DNA of 40,076 bases, taken from contig JAFZRN010000018.1 of the NCBI GenBank assembly GCA_017619835.1, positions 1-40,076 of the forward strand, written 5' to 3'. Source of the stretch: Eubacterium sp. GTDB taxonomy: Bacteria; Bacillota; Clostridia; Lachnospirales; Lachnospiraceae. Numbering within the stretch: the first letter of the stretch is position 1; every line of letters begins with the position of its first letter. This document shows positions 1-7,664 of this stretch, piece after piece. The notes under the pieces were generated by a model that did not search any database, had not been told where the DNA came from, and saw only the letters and a list, made by a program, of their open reading frames with translations. A program made the position numbers and the translations under genes.

Positions 1-1
1 C

Positions 2-436
2 AAGCTGGAATATATAATGACTCTCGAGAATCCGTCGGCAAAGAGCTATACGGTCAAGGGTCTTAAGAAGGGTACTTACTACAAGTATGTAGTAGTAGCT
101 TATAAGATAACCAGCGCAGGAGACAGAGTAGTAACAACCTCCAAGTCGGTCCATGTAGTGACAGACGGCGGAAAGAAGGGTAATCCTACATCCCTTAAGG
201 TTAAGAAGTCGAAGCTTACGGTCAAGAAGGGTAAGACCGTCAAGATCAAAGCAAGCTTCAAGAAAAAGAAGAAAGTGGCAACACACATTGCTAAGTTCCG
301 TTACGAGAGTACCGATACTTCTATCGCAACCGTTGATAAGAACGGCAAGGTAAAAGGTAAAGGAAAAGGTAAGTGTAAGATCTATGTATACACCCAGAAC
401 GGAATATGCAAGACAGTCACTGTAACAGTTAAATAG
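2..436 (+). CDS. C-terminal end of a surface protein with Fn3-like and BIG2 domains (5' partial)
   Basis: The reading frame is open from the left edge of the window, so this is the tail of a larger protein; the internal Met at base 17 is probably not the start. About 45 residues resemble the end of a fibronectin type III domain (KSYTVKGLKKGTYYKYVVVAY). A lysine-rich bacterial Ig-like group 2 (BIG2) domain follows, with the typical DTSIATVDKNGKVKGKGKG core and a final TVTVTVK strand. Such domains are stalk or adhesion modules of exported proteins in Clostridia. No sortase motif is visible; the protein simply ends after the last beta strand, so any anchoring or catalytic part must lie upstream. 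A strong terminator follows directly. The domain call is firm; the function of the whole protein cannot be known from this piece. Confidence 0.75.
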   Translation, partial: KLEYIMTLENPSAKSYTVKGLKKGTYYKYVVVAYKITSAGDRVVTTSKSVHVVTDGGKKGNPTSLKVKKSKLTVKKGKTVKIKASFKKKKKVATHIAKFRYESTDTSIATVDKNGKVKGKGKGKCKIYVYTQNGICKTVTVTVK

Positions 437-444
437 TATTACTT

Positions 445-477
445 TGAGGCACTGCAAAAGCGGTGCCTCATTTTTTT
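445..477 (+). terminator. Rho-independent terminator
   Basis: An 11-bp stem (445-455 with 460-470, one T-G wobble) closes an AAAA loop and is followed by seven T residues. It ends the transcript of the surface protein before the lysA promoter, which begins inside the T run. Confidence 0.9.
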
Positions 478-504
478 GACATAAATCACATTAAATGGTA
501 AAAT
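476..504 (+). promoter_or_regulatory. Sigma-A-type promoter of lysA
   Basis: A perfect -35 TTGACA (476-481), a 17-base spacer and a -10 TAAAAT (499-504) that also carries an extended -10 TG one base upstream. It lies 40 bases before the lysA start codon, leaving no room for a riboswitch, so lysine control through a long leader is unlikely here. Confidence 0.8.
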
Positions 505-543
505 ATACAAGTTATCGTATGAATTATAAAAAAAGGAAAAATT

Positions 544-1848
544 ATGAAGACACCATTTATCACAAAGGCTCAGGTTGAGGAGATCGTAAAGACCTGGCCA
601 ACCCCGTTTCACATCTATGATGAAAAAGGTATAAGGGAGAATGCACGTGCGCTTTACAATGCATTTTCCTGGAATAAAGGATTCAAAGAATATTTTGCTG
701 TTAAGGCTACCCCCAATCCCTCAATAGTAAAGATCCTTCATGAGGAGGGCTGCGGCACAGACTGCTCATCCATGGCAGAGCTTATAATCTCCGAGAAGAG
801 CGGAGTTGTAGGACGTGACATCATGTTTTCGTCAAATGACACGCCTGCAGAAGAGTTCATAAAGTGTGCCGAGCTTGGCGGAATCATCAACCTGGATGAT
901 ATCACTCATGTGGATTTTGTATATGAGGCTCTTAAGGATGCAAAGATAGCGGAGCCTTGTGCTTCGGGCAGAATGCCCAGGGTTATGTCCTGTCGTTTCA
1001 ATCCGGGCGGAGTTTTCACTCTCGGCGAGAGCGGAGAAGGCTTCCAGGTTATGGATACTCCCGGAGATTCCAAGTACGGAATGACAGAGGATCAGATTAT
1101 CGAAGCATATAAGAAGCTTAAAGAGCTGGGTGTTGAGGAGTTCGGAATTCACAGCTTCCTTGCCAGCAATACAGTGACAAATGATTACTATCCGACACTT
1201 GCCGGAATCCTTTTCGGGCTTGCCGTAAGGATTCAGGAGAAGGCCGGTATCAATCTTTCATTTATCAATCTTTCAGGCGGTGTGGGTATCCCTTACGATC
1301 CCGATACTGCTCCGAATGACATTGCCAAGATCGGTGATGGCGTTCGTATGAAATTTAATGAGATAATGGTACCTGCAGGACTGGGTGATGTTGCTATCTA
1401 TACCGAACTCGGAAGATATATGCTCGCTCCTTTCGGACATCTTGTTACGAAAGCTATCCACGAGAAACACATTTACAAGGAATACATCGGTGTGGATGCA
1501 TGCGCAGCTAATCTTATGCGTCCCGCAATGTATGGTGCATATCATCATATAACTGTTCTCGGTAAGGAGGATGCTCCGCTGGATCATGTATATGATGTTA
1601 CCGGTTCTCTTTGTGAGAATAATGATAAGTTTGCAATAGACCGTAAGCTTCCGAAGATCGATAAGGGTGACTATCTTGTTATCCATGATACCGGAGCGCA
1701 TGGTCATTCAATGGGGTATAATTATAACGGACGTCTCTGGTCATCTGAGCTCCTTCTTCGCGAGGACGGCTCGGTGGTAGAGATAAGACGAGCCCAGACG
1801 CTAGATGATTATCTTGCTACTATAAATGATTTCTGGGACGTTATATAA
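544..1848 (+). CDS. lysA: Diaminopimelate decarboxylase (PLP-dependent, fold III)
   Basis: Decarboxylates meso-diaminopimelate to L-lysine, the last step of lysine synthesis, in the cytoplasm. The 434 residues show the group IV decarboxylase landmarks. FAVKATPNP carries the PLP lysine (K54), HSF around H203 stands where the family has HxGS, a glycine-rich LSGGVGIPY (about 243-251) binds the cofactor phosphate, ELGR (288-291) replaces the usual EPGR, and GSLCENND (354-361) supplies the catalytic Cys from the partner subunit. The motifs deviate somewhat from the textbook enzyme (LGR for PGR, GAHGHSM for the usual GAY), marking the divergent branch; a related carboxynorspermidine- or ornithine-type decarboxylase is a less likely alternative. 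An AAGGA site precedes the ATG. The GH25 gene starts 10 bases after the stop, so the two are likely co-transcribed. Confidence 0.85.
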   Translation: MKTPFITKAQVEEIVKTWPTPFHIYDEKGIRENARALYNAFSWNKGFKEYFAVKATPNPSIVKILHEEGCGTDCSSMAELIISEKSGVVGRDIMFSSNDTPAEEFIKCAELGGIINLDDITHVDFVYEALKDAKIAEPCASGRMPRVMSCRFNPGGVFTLGESGEGFQVMDTPGDSKYGMTEDQIIEAYKKLKELGVEEFGIHSFLASNTVTNDYYPTLAGILFGLAVRIQEKAGINLSFINLSGGVGIPYDPDTAPNDIAKIGDGVRMKFNEIMVPAGLGDVAIYTELGRYMLAPFGHLVTKAIHEKHIYKEYIGVDACAANLMRPAMYGAYHHITVLGKEDAPLDHVYDVTGSLCENNDKFAIDRKLPKIDKGDYLVIHDTGAHGHSMGYNYNGRLWSSELLLREDGSVVEIRRAQTLDDYLATINDFWDVI

Positions 1849-1857
1849 GAGGGTTTT

Positions 1858-3477
1858 ATGAAAAAAAGACAGTTGATAACAATTATAGCAGCCTGCCTTC
1901 TCATGTGCGTTGTTCTCTTTGTTTCGAACACGAACAGTGAAGCTGCCGAATGGAGACAGAAGGGTACCAAGTGGCAGTACGTTAAGGATAACGGAAAGGT
2001 TGTTAAAAAGAAGTGGAAAGAGATCGACGGCAGATGGTACTACTTCGATAAGAAGGGTTACATGGTGACCGGTCTTCAGACCATTGGCGGCAAGAAGTAT
2101 TACTTTGCGCCGAAGACCAAGGGCAGCTGGCGTATCGGTCAGAGGATGTATGGATGGCAGCTGGTTGATGGAAAGTATATGTACTTCAGCATCAACGGTG
2201 AGTATCTGCCTGAGTGCTCGTCCTATGAATCCGGAACCATAAAGGGTATTGATGTTTCCCAGTATCAGGGAAGCATGAACTGGTCAAAGGCCAAGAAGCA
2301 GGGCATCGAGTTTGCCATTATCCGTGTGGGTCACGGCAAGCATAACGTGGATCCTTACTTCAATACAAATATGATAAATGCAAATGCTGTCGGTATCAAA
2401 ACCGGTATCTACTTCTACAGTACGGCTAAGACCGAGAGTGCTTCGAGAAAGGATGCCCAGTGGGTTATCCAGCAGCTGAGAGGTCATAACGTAACTTATC
2501 CCGTTGCACTGGATATGGAGGATAACTCCCAGATCTCACTTGGACGTACCAAGATCACTAAGATTGCGAAGGCATTTCTTGATGAGATAGCTGCTGCAGG
2601 TTATACACCGATGATCTATCTGAATGAGAACTGGGCTATCAACTATGTTGATCTTTCCAAACTGCCCGGAGTTTACAGATGGGTTGCACGTTACAACGGC
2701 TCTTTCAATACTTCTATATCAAGAGATATCTGGCAGGCCGGAAGTACTGTATTGCTTGACGGAATAGATGTTAACTCGGTTGATATAGATTTCTGTTACA
2801 GAGATTTTTCAAAGATCGTTACTCCGAGAACAAAGCCTATATCATCCTATAAGACACATGTTAAGGGCTTTAAGAAATGTGCTCTTGGTATATGGTATGA
2901 TAAGGGCGACGGCACATTCCCTTATAGCTGCTGGATGACGATAGGAGATAAGACTTATTACTTCAATGATGAAGGCTATCTGACAAAAGGCTGGCTAAAG
3001 ACTACGACAGGAATTTATTTCCTTAATGATGACGGAACGAGAGCTGAGAGCCAGTGGATCACAGATGACGGACTTTACTATTGTGGTAAGGACGGACGAC
3101 TGGTTACAGGCTGGAATGATATAAACGGCAAGACCTATTACATGAACGCAATCGGAAAGGTTCAGACAGGATGGGTTGAAGCTGATGACGGAATATATTA
3201 CCTGAATCTTTCGGGAACACTTGTCAGAAACAAGTGGATCACCTATGAGGGCGACAAATACTATATCACAAGTGACGGAAAGCCTGCTGTAGGCGAGTAT
3301 GTGGTCGATGGTAAGACCTATGTATTCGATGATAACGGTGTGCTTCTGTATGAGGCAGAGAATAAGCCGGATCAGACGGATGAGACTAATCAGAGTGATG
3401 ATCAGAATTCGAATGATCAGACGAATACAAATGATACAACCGATTCGCCGGATCAGAATCAGATGTCTGAACAGTAG
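1858..3477 (+). CDS. Secreted GH25 lysozyme flanked by choline-binding-type repeats
   Basis: Exported muramidase that would cleave N-acetylmuramic acid-N-acetylglucosamine bonds in peptidoglycan. An N-terminal signal sequence (about residues 1-29, cleavage near SEAA) is followed by aromatic/glycine cell-wall-binding repeats (about 31-118). The GH25 domain (about 128-320) has GIDVSQYQG with D132, DMED with D219 and E221, and VDIDF near 309-312, the acidic residues of the family active site. At least five further wall-binding repeats of roughly 20 residues (GW...G.YY...G pattern, about 340-500) follow. The last 40 residues are a disordered Asp/Asn/Gln/Thr tail. The repeats resemble choline-binding modules, but the ligand in this organism is unknown. 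It is likely translated from the lysA transcript (GAGGG site overlapping the lysA stop region) and is ended by a bidirectional terminator. Confidence 0.9.
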   Translation: MKKRQLITIIAACLLMCVVLFVSNTNSEAAEWRQKGTKWQYVKDNGKVVKKKWKEIDGRWYYFDKKGYMVTGLQTIGGKKYYFAPKTKGSWRIGQRMYGWQLVDGKYMYFSINGEYLPECSSYESGTIKGIDVSQYQGSMNWSKAKKQGIEFAIIRVGHGKHNVDPYFNTNMINANAVGIKTGIYFYSTAKTESASRKDAQWVIQQLRGHNVTYPVALDMEDNSQISLGRTKITKIAKAFLDEIAAAGYTPMIYLNENWAINYVDLSKLPGVYRWVARYNGSFNTSISRDIWQAGSTVLLDGIDVNSVDIDFCYRDFSKIVTPRTKPISSYKTHVKGFKKCALGIWYDKGDGTFPYSCWMTIGDKTYYFNDEGYLTKGWLKTTTGIYFLNDDGTRAESQWITDDGLYYCGKDGRLVTGWNDINGKTYYMNAIGKVQTGWVEADDGIYYLNLSGTLVRNKWITYEGDKYYITSDGKPAVGEYVVDGKTYVFDDNGVLLYEAENKPDQTDETNQSDDQNSNDQTNTNDTTDSPDQNQMSEQ

Positions 3478-3503
3478 CGGAATGACTTAGATAATAAAAA
3501 AAT

Positions 3504-3537
3504 AAGACGGTGGAAATCTTACGATTTCCGCCGTCTT
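3504..3537. terminator. Bidirectional terminator between convergent genes
   Basis: A 15-bp stem (3504-3518 with 3523-3537, one T-G wobble) with a TTAC loop, an A-rich left flank (3491-3503) and T residues on the right. It serves the GH25 lysozyme on the plus strand and the AICAR transformylase on the minus strand. Confidence 0.9.
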
Positions 3538-3548
3538 TTGATTTGTTC

Positions 3549-4727
3549 TTAGTGATGGAATAATCTGATTCCCGTGAAGCACATTACGATTCCGTACTTG
3601 TTGCAGGTCTCGATTACGTTATCATCTCTGATTGAGCCGCCGGGCTGTGCAATATATTCAACACCGCTTCTGTGAGCTCTTTCTACGTTATCACCGAAGG
3701 GGAAGAATGCATCTGAACCTACGGAAACTCCGGTGTTCTTCTTGAGCCATTCCTTACGCTCTTCTCTTGTGAATACTGCAGGCTGCTCTGTGAAGTATTT
3801 CTGCCACTCGCCTTCACCGATAACATCTTCATAATCATCGCTGATATAAACGTCAATCGTGTTATCTCTGTCTGCACGTCTGATGTCCTCTTTGAAAGGA
3901 AGGTTCATAACCTGAGGTGACTGACGGAGGAACCATTTATCTGCCTTATCTCCGGCAAGTCTTGTACAGTGGATACGTGACTGCTGTCCTGCACCGATAC
4001 CGATTGCAGCGCCGTTCTTAACGTAGCATACTGAATTGGACTGTGTATATTTAAGAGTGATCATTGAGATAGTAAGATCGATGATCGCTGACTCGGGAAG
4101 CTCCTTAGCGTCTGTTACGATATTTGAGAAGAAGTTCTCATCGATAACCAGCTCATTTCTTCCCTGCTCAAATGTCACGCCGTAAACATCCTTTGTCTCT
4201 GAAGGAGCGGGAGTGTAATCGGGATCGATCTGGATAACGCAGTAGTTACCGTTCTTTTTAGCTTTGAGGATCTCAAGAGCTTCATCTGTATATCCTGGAG
4301 CAACGATACCGTCGGAAACCTCTCTCTTTACAAGCTTAGCTGTATCAGCATCGCAGATATCTGAAAGTGAGATGAAATCACCGAAGGATGACATTCTGTC
4401 AGCACCTCTTGCTCTTGCATAAGCAGAAGCGAGCGGGCTTAAATCACCCATGTCATCTACCCAGTAGATCTTCTTTTCAACGTCTGTGAGCGGAAGACCG
4501 ACTGCAGCACCTGCAGGAGATACGTGTTTGAAAGAAGTTGCTGCCGGAAGGCCTGTTGCCTTCTTAAGCTCCTTTACAAGCTGATATCCGTTAAATGCAT
4601 CCAGAAGATTGATATATCCGGGCTTGCCGTTCACAACTGTGAAAGGAAGCTCTCCGCCGTCCTTCATATAAACCTTTGAAGGCTTCTGATTGGGGTTACA
4701 TCCGTACTTAAGTTCAAGTTCGTTCAT
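3549..4727 (-). CDS. purH: Stand-alone AICAR transformylase (PurH C-terminal activity only)
   Basis: Transfers a formyl group from 10-formyl-tetrahydrofolate to AICAR to give FAICAR, the ninth step of IMP synthesis. The 392 residues correspond to the transformylase part of PurH: KYGCNPNQKPSKVY at the start, SFKHVSPAGAAVG with the catalytic Lys-His pair (about 65-77), then SDAFFPFGDNVERAH and AQPGGSIRDD near the end. The N-terminal methylglyoxal-synthase-like IMP cyclohydrolase domain of ordinary PurH is absent. The start was set at the ATG giving MNELELKYG; the longer open frame upstream overlaps the neighbouring gene and has no homology-like sequence. It lies 16 bases downstream of the PurO-type cyclohydrolase gene, which performs the next step. 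The symbol is used loosely because only half of PurH is present. Confidence 0.9.
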   Translation of the reverse strand: MNELELKYGCNPNQKPSKVYMKDGGELPFTVVNGKPGYINLLDAFNGYQLVKELKKATGLPAATSFKHVSPAGAAVGLPLTDVEKKIYWVDDMGDLSPLASAYARARGADRMSSFGDFISLSDICDADTAKLVKREVSDGIVAPGYTDEALEILKAKKNGNYCVIQIDPDYTPAPSETKDVYGVTFEQGRNELVIDENFFSNIVTDAKELPESAIIDLTISMITLKYTQSNSVCYVKNGAAIGIGAGQQSRIHCTRLAGDKADKWFLRQSPQVMNLPFKEDIRRADRDNTIDVYISDDYEDVIGEGEWQKYFTEQPAVFTREERKEWLKKNTGVSVGSDAFFPFGDNVERAHRSGVEYIAQPGGSIRDDNVIETCNKYGIVMCFTGIRLFHH

Positions 4728-4743
4728 TTCTTTTTCCTTTCTC

Positions 4744-5466
4744 TTACTTATTCTTATTAACGATGCGGCTCTCAACTTCGCCGCTTTCAACATCGATAAA
4801 TCTCGTGAAAAGTGAAACCTTGTTTTCCTCGTCAAGAGCGTTCCAGATGGTCTCTGTAAATTCATCGAGATCATTTGTCTCTATCTCAACAGGAGTGGGC
4901 TCGCCTTCAAAGCTGGGAAGCGGGTTCCCATCGCCCATATATGTGTGCAGGAAATGAGCCTCTCCCTTAAGAGGTACATCATATGAGAATGTGTATCTGT
5001 TACATGCTGTCGGATCACCGTTGTTGCTCTTTAAGATCGACATTTCATAGCTGTAGTTATTTGTGTCAGCCGGGATGTGAAGAATTCCTGAGATACGAGG
5101 GGTATAGTTGGGGCCGTCCGGCTCGAACTCTCTTGTTCTCAGTGACTCCTCGAAGGTCTTGCCTTCCGCCATCAGATCATAGATAGTATCGGTCTGATCT
5201 CCGTTAGTTACAATGGTGTCATTTCCCCTGACCCTTACGGGTGCATAGATGATGAGACTCGGATCCTCCAGCTTGGATGGATCAAATGCCTCGGTCCTGA
5301 TGCCTTCGCCTTCTGTTACGAAGACTCTGTTGCGGCTGTTGGTAGAACGGCCCATGATGAAGTAGCCGATTGCTGCCTTTTTGCCGTCAGGTGTGAGCCC
5401 GATCACGATTCCTCTTCCGGGATAGGATGTGGCTCCGATCTCTGATGCCATAGATACTCTTTTCAT
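4744..5466 (-). CDS. purO: PurO-type IMP cyclohydrolase
   Basis: Would close the ring of FAICAR to IMP. The 240-residue protein resembles the archaeal-type IMP cyclohydrolase family: YPGRGIVIGLTPDGKKAAIGYFIMGRS near the N-terminus, then SRNRVF, and an acidic C-terminal half. The family call rests on this pattern plus its position just upstream of an AICAR transformylase that lacks its own cyclohydrolase domain. The start is taken at 5466, six bases after an AGGAGG site. A second in-frame ATG at 5511 also has a perfect AGGAGG six bases upstream and would add 15 basic residues (MKQRVKNAFSFRRII), so both forms may be made. The two purine genes form an operon on the minus strand. Confidence 0.8.
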   Translation of the reverse strand: MKRVSMASEIGATSYPGRGIVIGLTPDGKKAAIGYFIMGRSTNSRNRVFVTEGEGIRTEAFDPSKLEDPSLIIYAPVRVRGNDTIVTNGDQTDTIYDLMAEGKTFEESLRTREFEPDGPNYTPRISGILHIPADTNNYSYEMSILKSNNGDPTACNRYTFSYDVPLKGEAHFLHTYMGDGNPLPSFEGEPTPVEIETNDLDEFTETIWNALDEENKVSLFTRFIDVESGEVESRIVNKNK

Positions 5467-5558
5467 AATTATCCTCCTGAATGAAAATGCATTTTTGACT
5501 CTTTGCTTCATTAATAACCTCCTGCACGGGCGCACCTTAATACGACCGTACAGATGAT

Positions 5559-5587
5559 ACTTTAACATAAAACACGGCTCTAAACAA
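5559..5587 (-). promoter_or_regulatory. Possible promoter of the purO-AICAR transformylase operon
   Basis: Read on the minus strand: TTGTTT (5587-5582), 17-base spacer, TAAAGT (5564-5559), about 90 bases before the chosen purO start. The match to sigma-A consensus is moderate only. Confidence 0.35.
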
Positions 5588-5619
5588 ATACTTTATTGTG
5601 AATTTTGGGGTCTGAATCT

Positions 5620-5883
5620 TTACAGACTTTTCAGCTCTCTCAAGGTGGTGCTGAGAGCCTCGAGGCAGGAAGCCATTTCCATTAAAAGAAGGTCCATTTT
5701 AAGTATCTCGGGGCGTATCGCATCGTATCTCTCGATGTAGCTTTGGGACAGCTCGCTGTGCCAGGCATCTTTAAGATGTCTCATGGTGTCATCAGTGCTG
5801 CATAGACAACAGGAAAGCTCGTATTGGCGCTCATTTATCTCGCGCGACAGAGCTTCCAGGTCGTCATATTTGATTCGTACCAT
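5620..5883 (-). CDS. Small WXG100-like helical protein
   Basis: An 87-residue protein, all predicted helix, with a central LKDAWHSELSQSY turn between two heptad-rich helices. This resembles the WXG100/ESAT-6 layout, in which a Trp-x-Gly turn separates two helices; here the Gly is replaced by Ser (W-H-S), so the match is to the fold pattern rather than the strict motif. Such proteins are often substrates of type VII secretion, but no EssC-type ATPase or other secretion gene is in the window. GGGAGG sits seven to eight bases before the ATG. It ends about 150 bases before the purO start. Two cysteines (SCCLC) in the first helix are unusual for the family. Any helical-hairpin protein could look like this, so the family call is tentative, but the gene itself looks real. 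Confidence 0.55.
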   Translation of the reverse strand: MVRIKYDDLEALSREINERQYELSCCLCSTDDTMRHLKDAWHSELSQSYIERYDAIRPEILKMDLLLMEMASCLEALSTTLRELKSL

Positions 5884-5924
5884 AGCGCGTTCCTCCCATA
5901 TGGAACCTGATAAGCTACATCTAC

Positions 5925-5930
5925 ATTATA
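5925..5930 (-). promoter_or_regulatory. Possible -10 box (TATAAT) of the WXG100-like gene
   Basis: A perfect TATAAT on the minus strand 41 bases before the gene. No good -35 is visible at the right distance. The region is shared with the divergent cyclophilin gene. Confidence 0.35.
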
Positions 5931-6014
5931 CAATAGTATGTGAATTAGCGCTTTATGAAATATACATATTATGGTAGGATAAGATTATATTTTACCAGAA
6001 AGGAAATTAAGAAT

Positions 6015-6533
6015 ATGGCAAATCCGATTGTTACATTTACAATGGAGGATGGCGGGGTTATAAAGGCTGAGCTTTATCCTGAGATCGCTCCCAACACAGT
6101 TAATAATTTTATCTCTCTTGTGAAGAAGGAGTTCTACAACGGACTTATCTTCCACAGAGTTATTCCCGGCTTCATGATCCAGGGCGGAGATCCGGACGGA
6201 CGCGGAACAGGCGGCCCGGGATATTCCATAAAGGGAGAGTTTTCGGCAAATGGTTTCGAGAACAATCTCAAGCATACGGTAGGAGTGCTTTCAATGGCAC
6301 GTTCAATGATGCCTGACAGCGCAGGCTCACAGTTCTTCATCATGCATGCCGATTCACCTCACCTTGACGGTCAGTATGCTGCATTCGGCAAAGTCATCGA
6401 AGGACAGGAAGTAGTTGATGCGATTGCAATCACTAAGACCGGCTGGGCTGACAAGCCCATCGTACCGCAGGTGATGAAAACCGTGACAGTCGACACCATG
6501 GGCGTTGACTATCCGGAACCTGAAACTTTGTGA
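6015..6533 (+). CDS. Cyclophilin-type peptidyl-prolyl cis-trans isomerase
   Basis: Catalyses cis-trans isomerisation of peptide bonds before proline, assisting folding. The 172 residues contain the cyclophilin core [21 protein letters not shown] with the catalytic Arg, then SAGSQFFI and [12 protein letters not shown], all in the expected order and spacing. There is no signal peptide, so it acts in the cytoplasm. The start is the ATG giving MANPIVTF, behind an AAAGGA site; a longer open frame from 5955 lacks conserved sequence. A weak promoter-like pair, TTAGCG (5945-5950) and TATTAT (5967-5972) with a 16-base spacer, lies upstream. It appears to be a single-gene unit, closed by the hairpin at 6541. 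Confidence 0.92.
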   Translation: MANPIVTFTMEDGGVIKAELYPEIAPNTVNNFISLVKKEFYNGLIFHRVIPGFMIQGGDPDGRGTGGPGYSIKGEFSANGFENNLKHTVGVLSMARSMMPDSAGSQFFIMHADSPHLDGQYAAFGKVIEGQEVVDAIAITKTGWADKPIVPQVMKTVTVDTMGVDYPEPETL

Positions 6534-6540
6534 AAATTCT

Positions 6541-6565
6541 GTGACGGGGGTCTGACCCCCGTCAC
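6541..6565 (+). terminator. Perfect hairpin with GGGTCTGACCC core, probable terminator
   Basis: A perfect 10-bp GC-rich stem (6541-6550 with 6556-6565) around the loop TCTGA, just after the cyclophilin stop codon. The T tail is poor (ATTTACATTTT), so this may be a repeated palindromic element acting as a terminator rather than a classic intrinsic terminator. Confidence 0.6.
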
Positions 6566-6607
6566 ATTTACATTTTGGGCAAAATGGCAAAAATTCATAA
6601 AAACAAT

Positions 6608-6635
6608 TTGTATTTTTTGTGAAATATGGTAAAAT
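6608..6635 (+). promoter_or_regulatory. Promoter of secreted-protein pair 1
   Basis: TTGTAT (6608-6613), a 16-base spacer with TGTGAAAT, and TAAAAT (6630-6635) with an extended -10 TG. The promoter before the second pair (9206-9233) has the same layout and spacer length. It leaves an untranslated leader of roughly 70 bases. Confidence 0.6.
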
Positions 6636-6712
6636 GAAATAGTAATTTTTCATCCATTTGGCATCATGAGATACATATGAATGAAATGCAAAAAATATAA
6701 GGAGGTATTGGG

Positions 6713-7645
6713 ATGAAGAGAACTTGTAAGAAAATCCTGGCGCTTATTCTGGCGGCAGTGATATGCGCATCAACATTATCATTTAGCTCGTATGCTGTAA
6801 CATTCCAGCCAAAAGCTGATGATACGCTTTATGTGGGTGCAAAACAGAATGCAAAAGGTGGATGGTCTAACATCTCTAAAGTAAGAATGGAGGTATTCTC
6901 CACAAAACAGTTAAATTTTGAATACCTTGGTAGTGCACAAGTATCGGTAAAGAGTAATAAACCGGCCGGACTTAAAGTTACTATTAACGGATACTATGAT
7001 GATAAGTATGAGTATGATCCAAAGACTAATTCATATAAAGGTGTGGTAGATGGCTGGATCAATATGTATGCATTAAAGACAGGAACATATACAGTTACTG
7101 TTACTGCAACTCTTTCAAACGGAAGCAAGAAGGAGCAGAAGATAAGTGTACTTGTTGGAACACAGACCGGTGTCATGAAGACAGCTAAGCTCGGCAAGAA
7201 GACTATCTATAATAATGTAGGAAAAGTTAAGAAGGGGGAGCTTATCAGTACATATTCGACAAATGATTATATTACTGCCAAGTCAGGTAAATTAAAGATA
7301 ACACCGAATACAAAATATAAGATTACAGGCATGGTAGTTGTAAGTGTTAATGCAAAAGGCAAAGTCTCTTACAAGAAAGTTAAGAACGGAAAGAATATAA
7401 CTCTGTCAAGAGGCTATCAAAGTAAAAGTTCTGATGCAATAGATGAAAGCAGTTATAAGTCATGTAAGAAGCATACATATATCTATGTTTCATATAAGGA
7501 CACATTTACTGGTGACAGCGTTACTTATTCTGTTTCCACTAAGCGCGGTAAAAAAGAGATAAAGGCTGTATATTTTGATAAGCAGACAGGATTTAAGACA
7601 GTAGGATACCAAGATACAGCTACATTCGATCTTTGGAATTACTAA
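6713..7645 (+). CDS. Secreted protein of unknown family, pair 1 member A
   Basis: A 310-residue exported protein. A signal peptide (1-28, cleavage after SYA) precedes a region with no recognised domain. An Ig-like strand with GTYTVTVTA (124-132) follows. Then comes a module (about 156-276) that starts KTAKLGKKTIY, passes through SGKLKITPNTKYKITGMVVV and ends THTYIYVSYKD-like (KKHTYIYVSYKD, 252-263). The same module is recognisable in the next three secreted genes. The protein ends in FDLWNY, nearly the FTLWNF end of its full-length paralogue at 9269, which also has exactly 310 residues. A GGAGG site precedes the ATG. Its partner gene starts 19 bases downstream. I recognise no enzyme motif; an adhesive or structural surface role is a guess. 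Confidence 0.8.
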   Translation: MKRTCKKILALILAAVICASTLSFSSYAVTFQPKADDTLYVGAKQNAKGGWSNISKVRMEVFSTKQLNFEYLGSAQVSVKSNKPAGLKVTINGYYDDKYEYDPKTNSYKGVVDGWINMYALKTGTYTVTVTATLSNGSKKEQKISVLVGTQTGVMKTAKLGKKTIYNNVGKVKKGELISTYSTNDYITAKSGKLKITPNTKYKITGMVVVSVNAKGKVSYKKVKNGKNITLSRGYQSKSSDAIDESSYKSCKKHTYIYVSYKDTFTGDSVTYSVSTKRGKKEIKAVYFDKQTGFKTVGYQDTATFDLWNY

Positions 7646-7664
7646 GGGATAGGAGGGGAATGAT

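Noticed and set aside
499-543. Lysine riboswitch before lysA
   Set aside because: The promoter leaves about 33 bases of leader, far too short for an L box.
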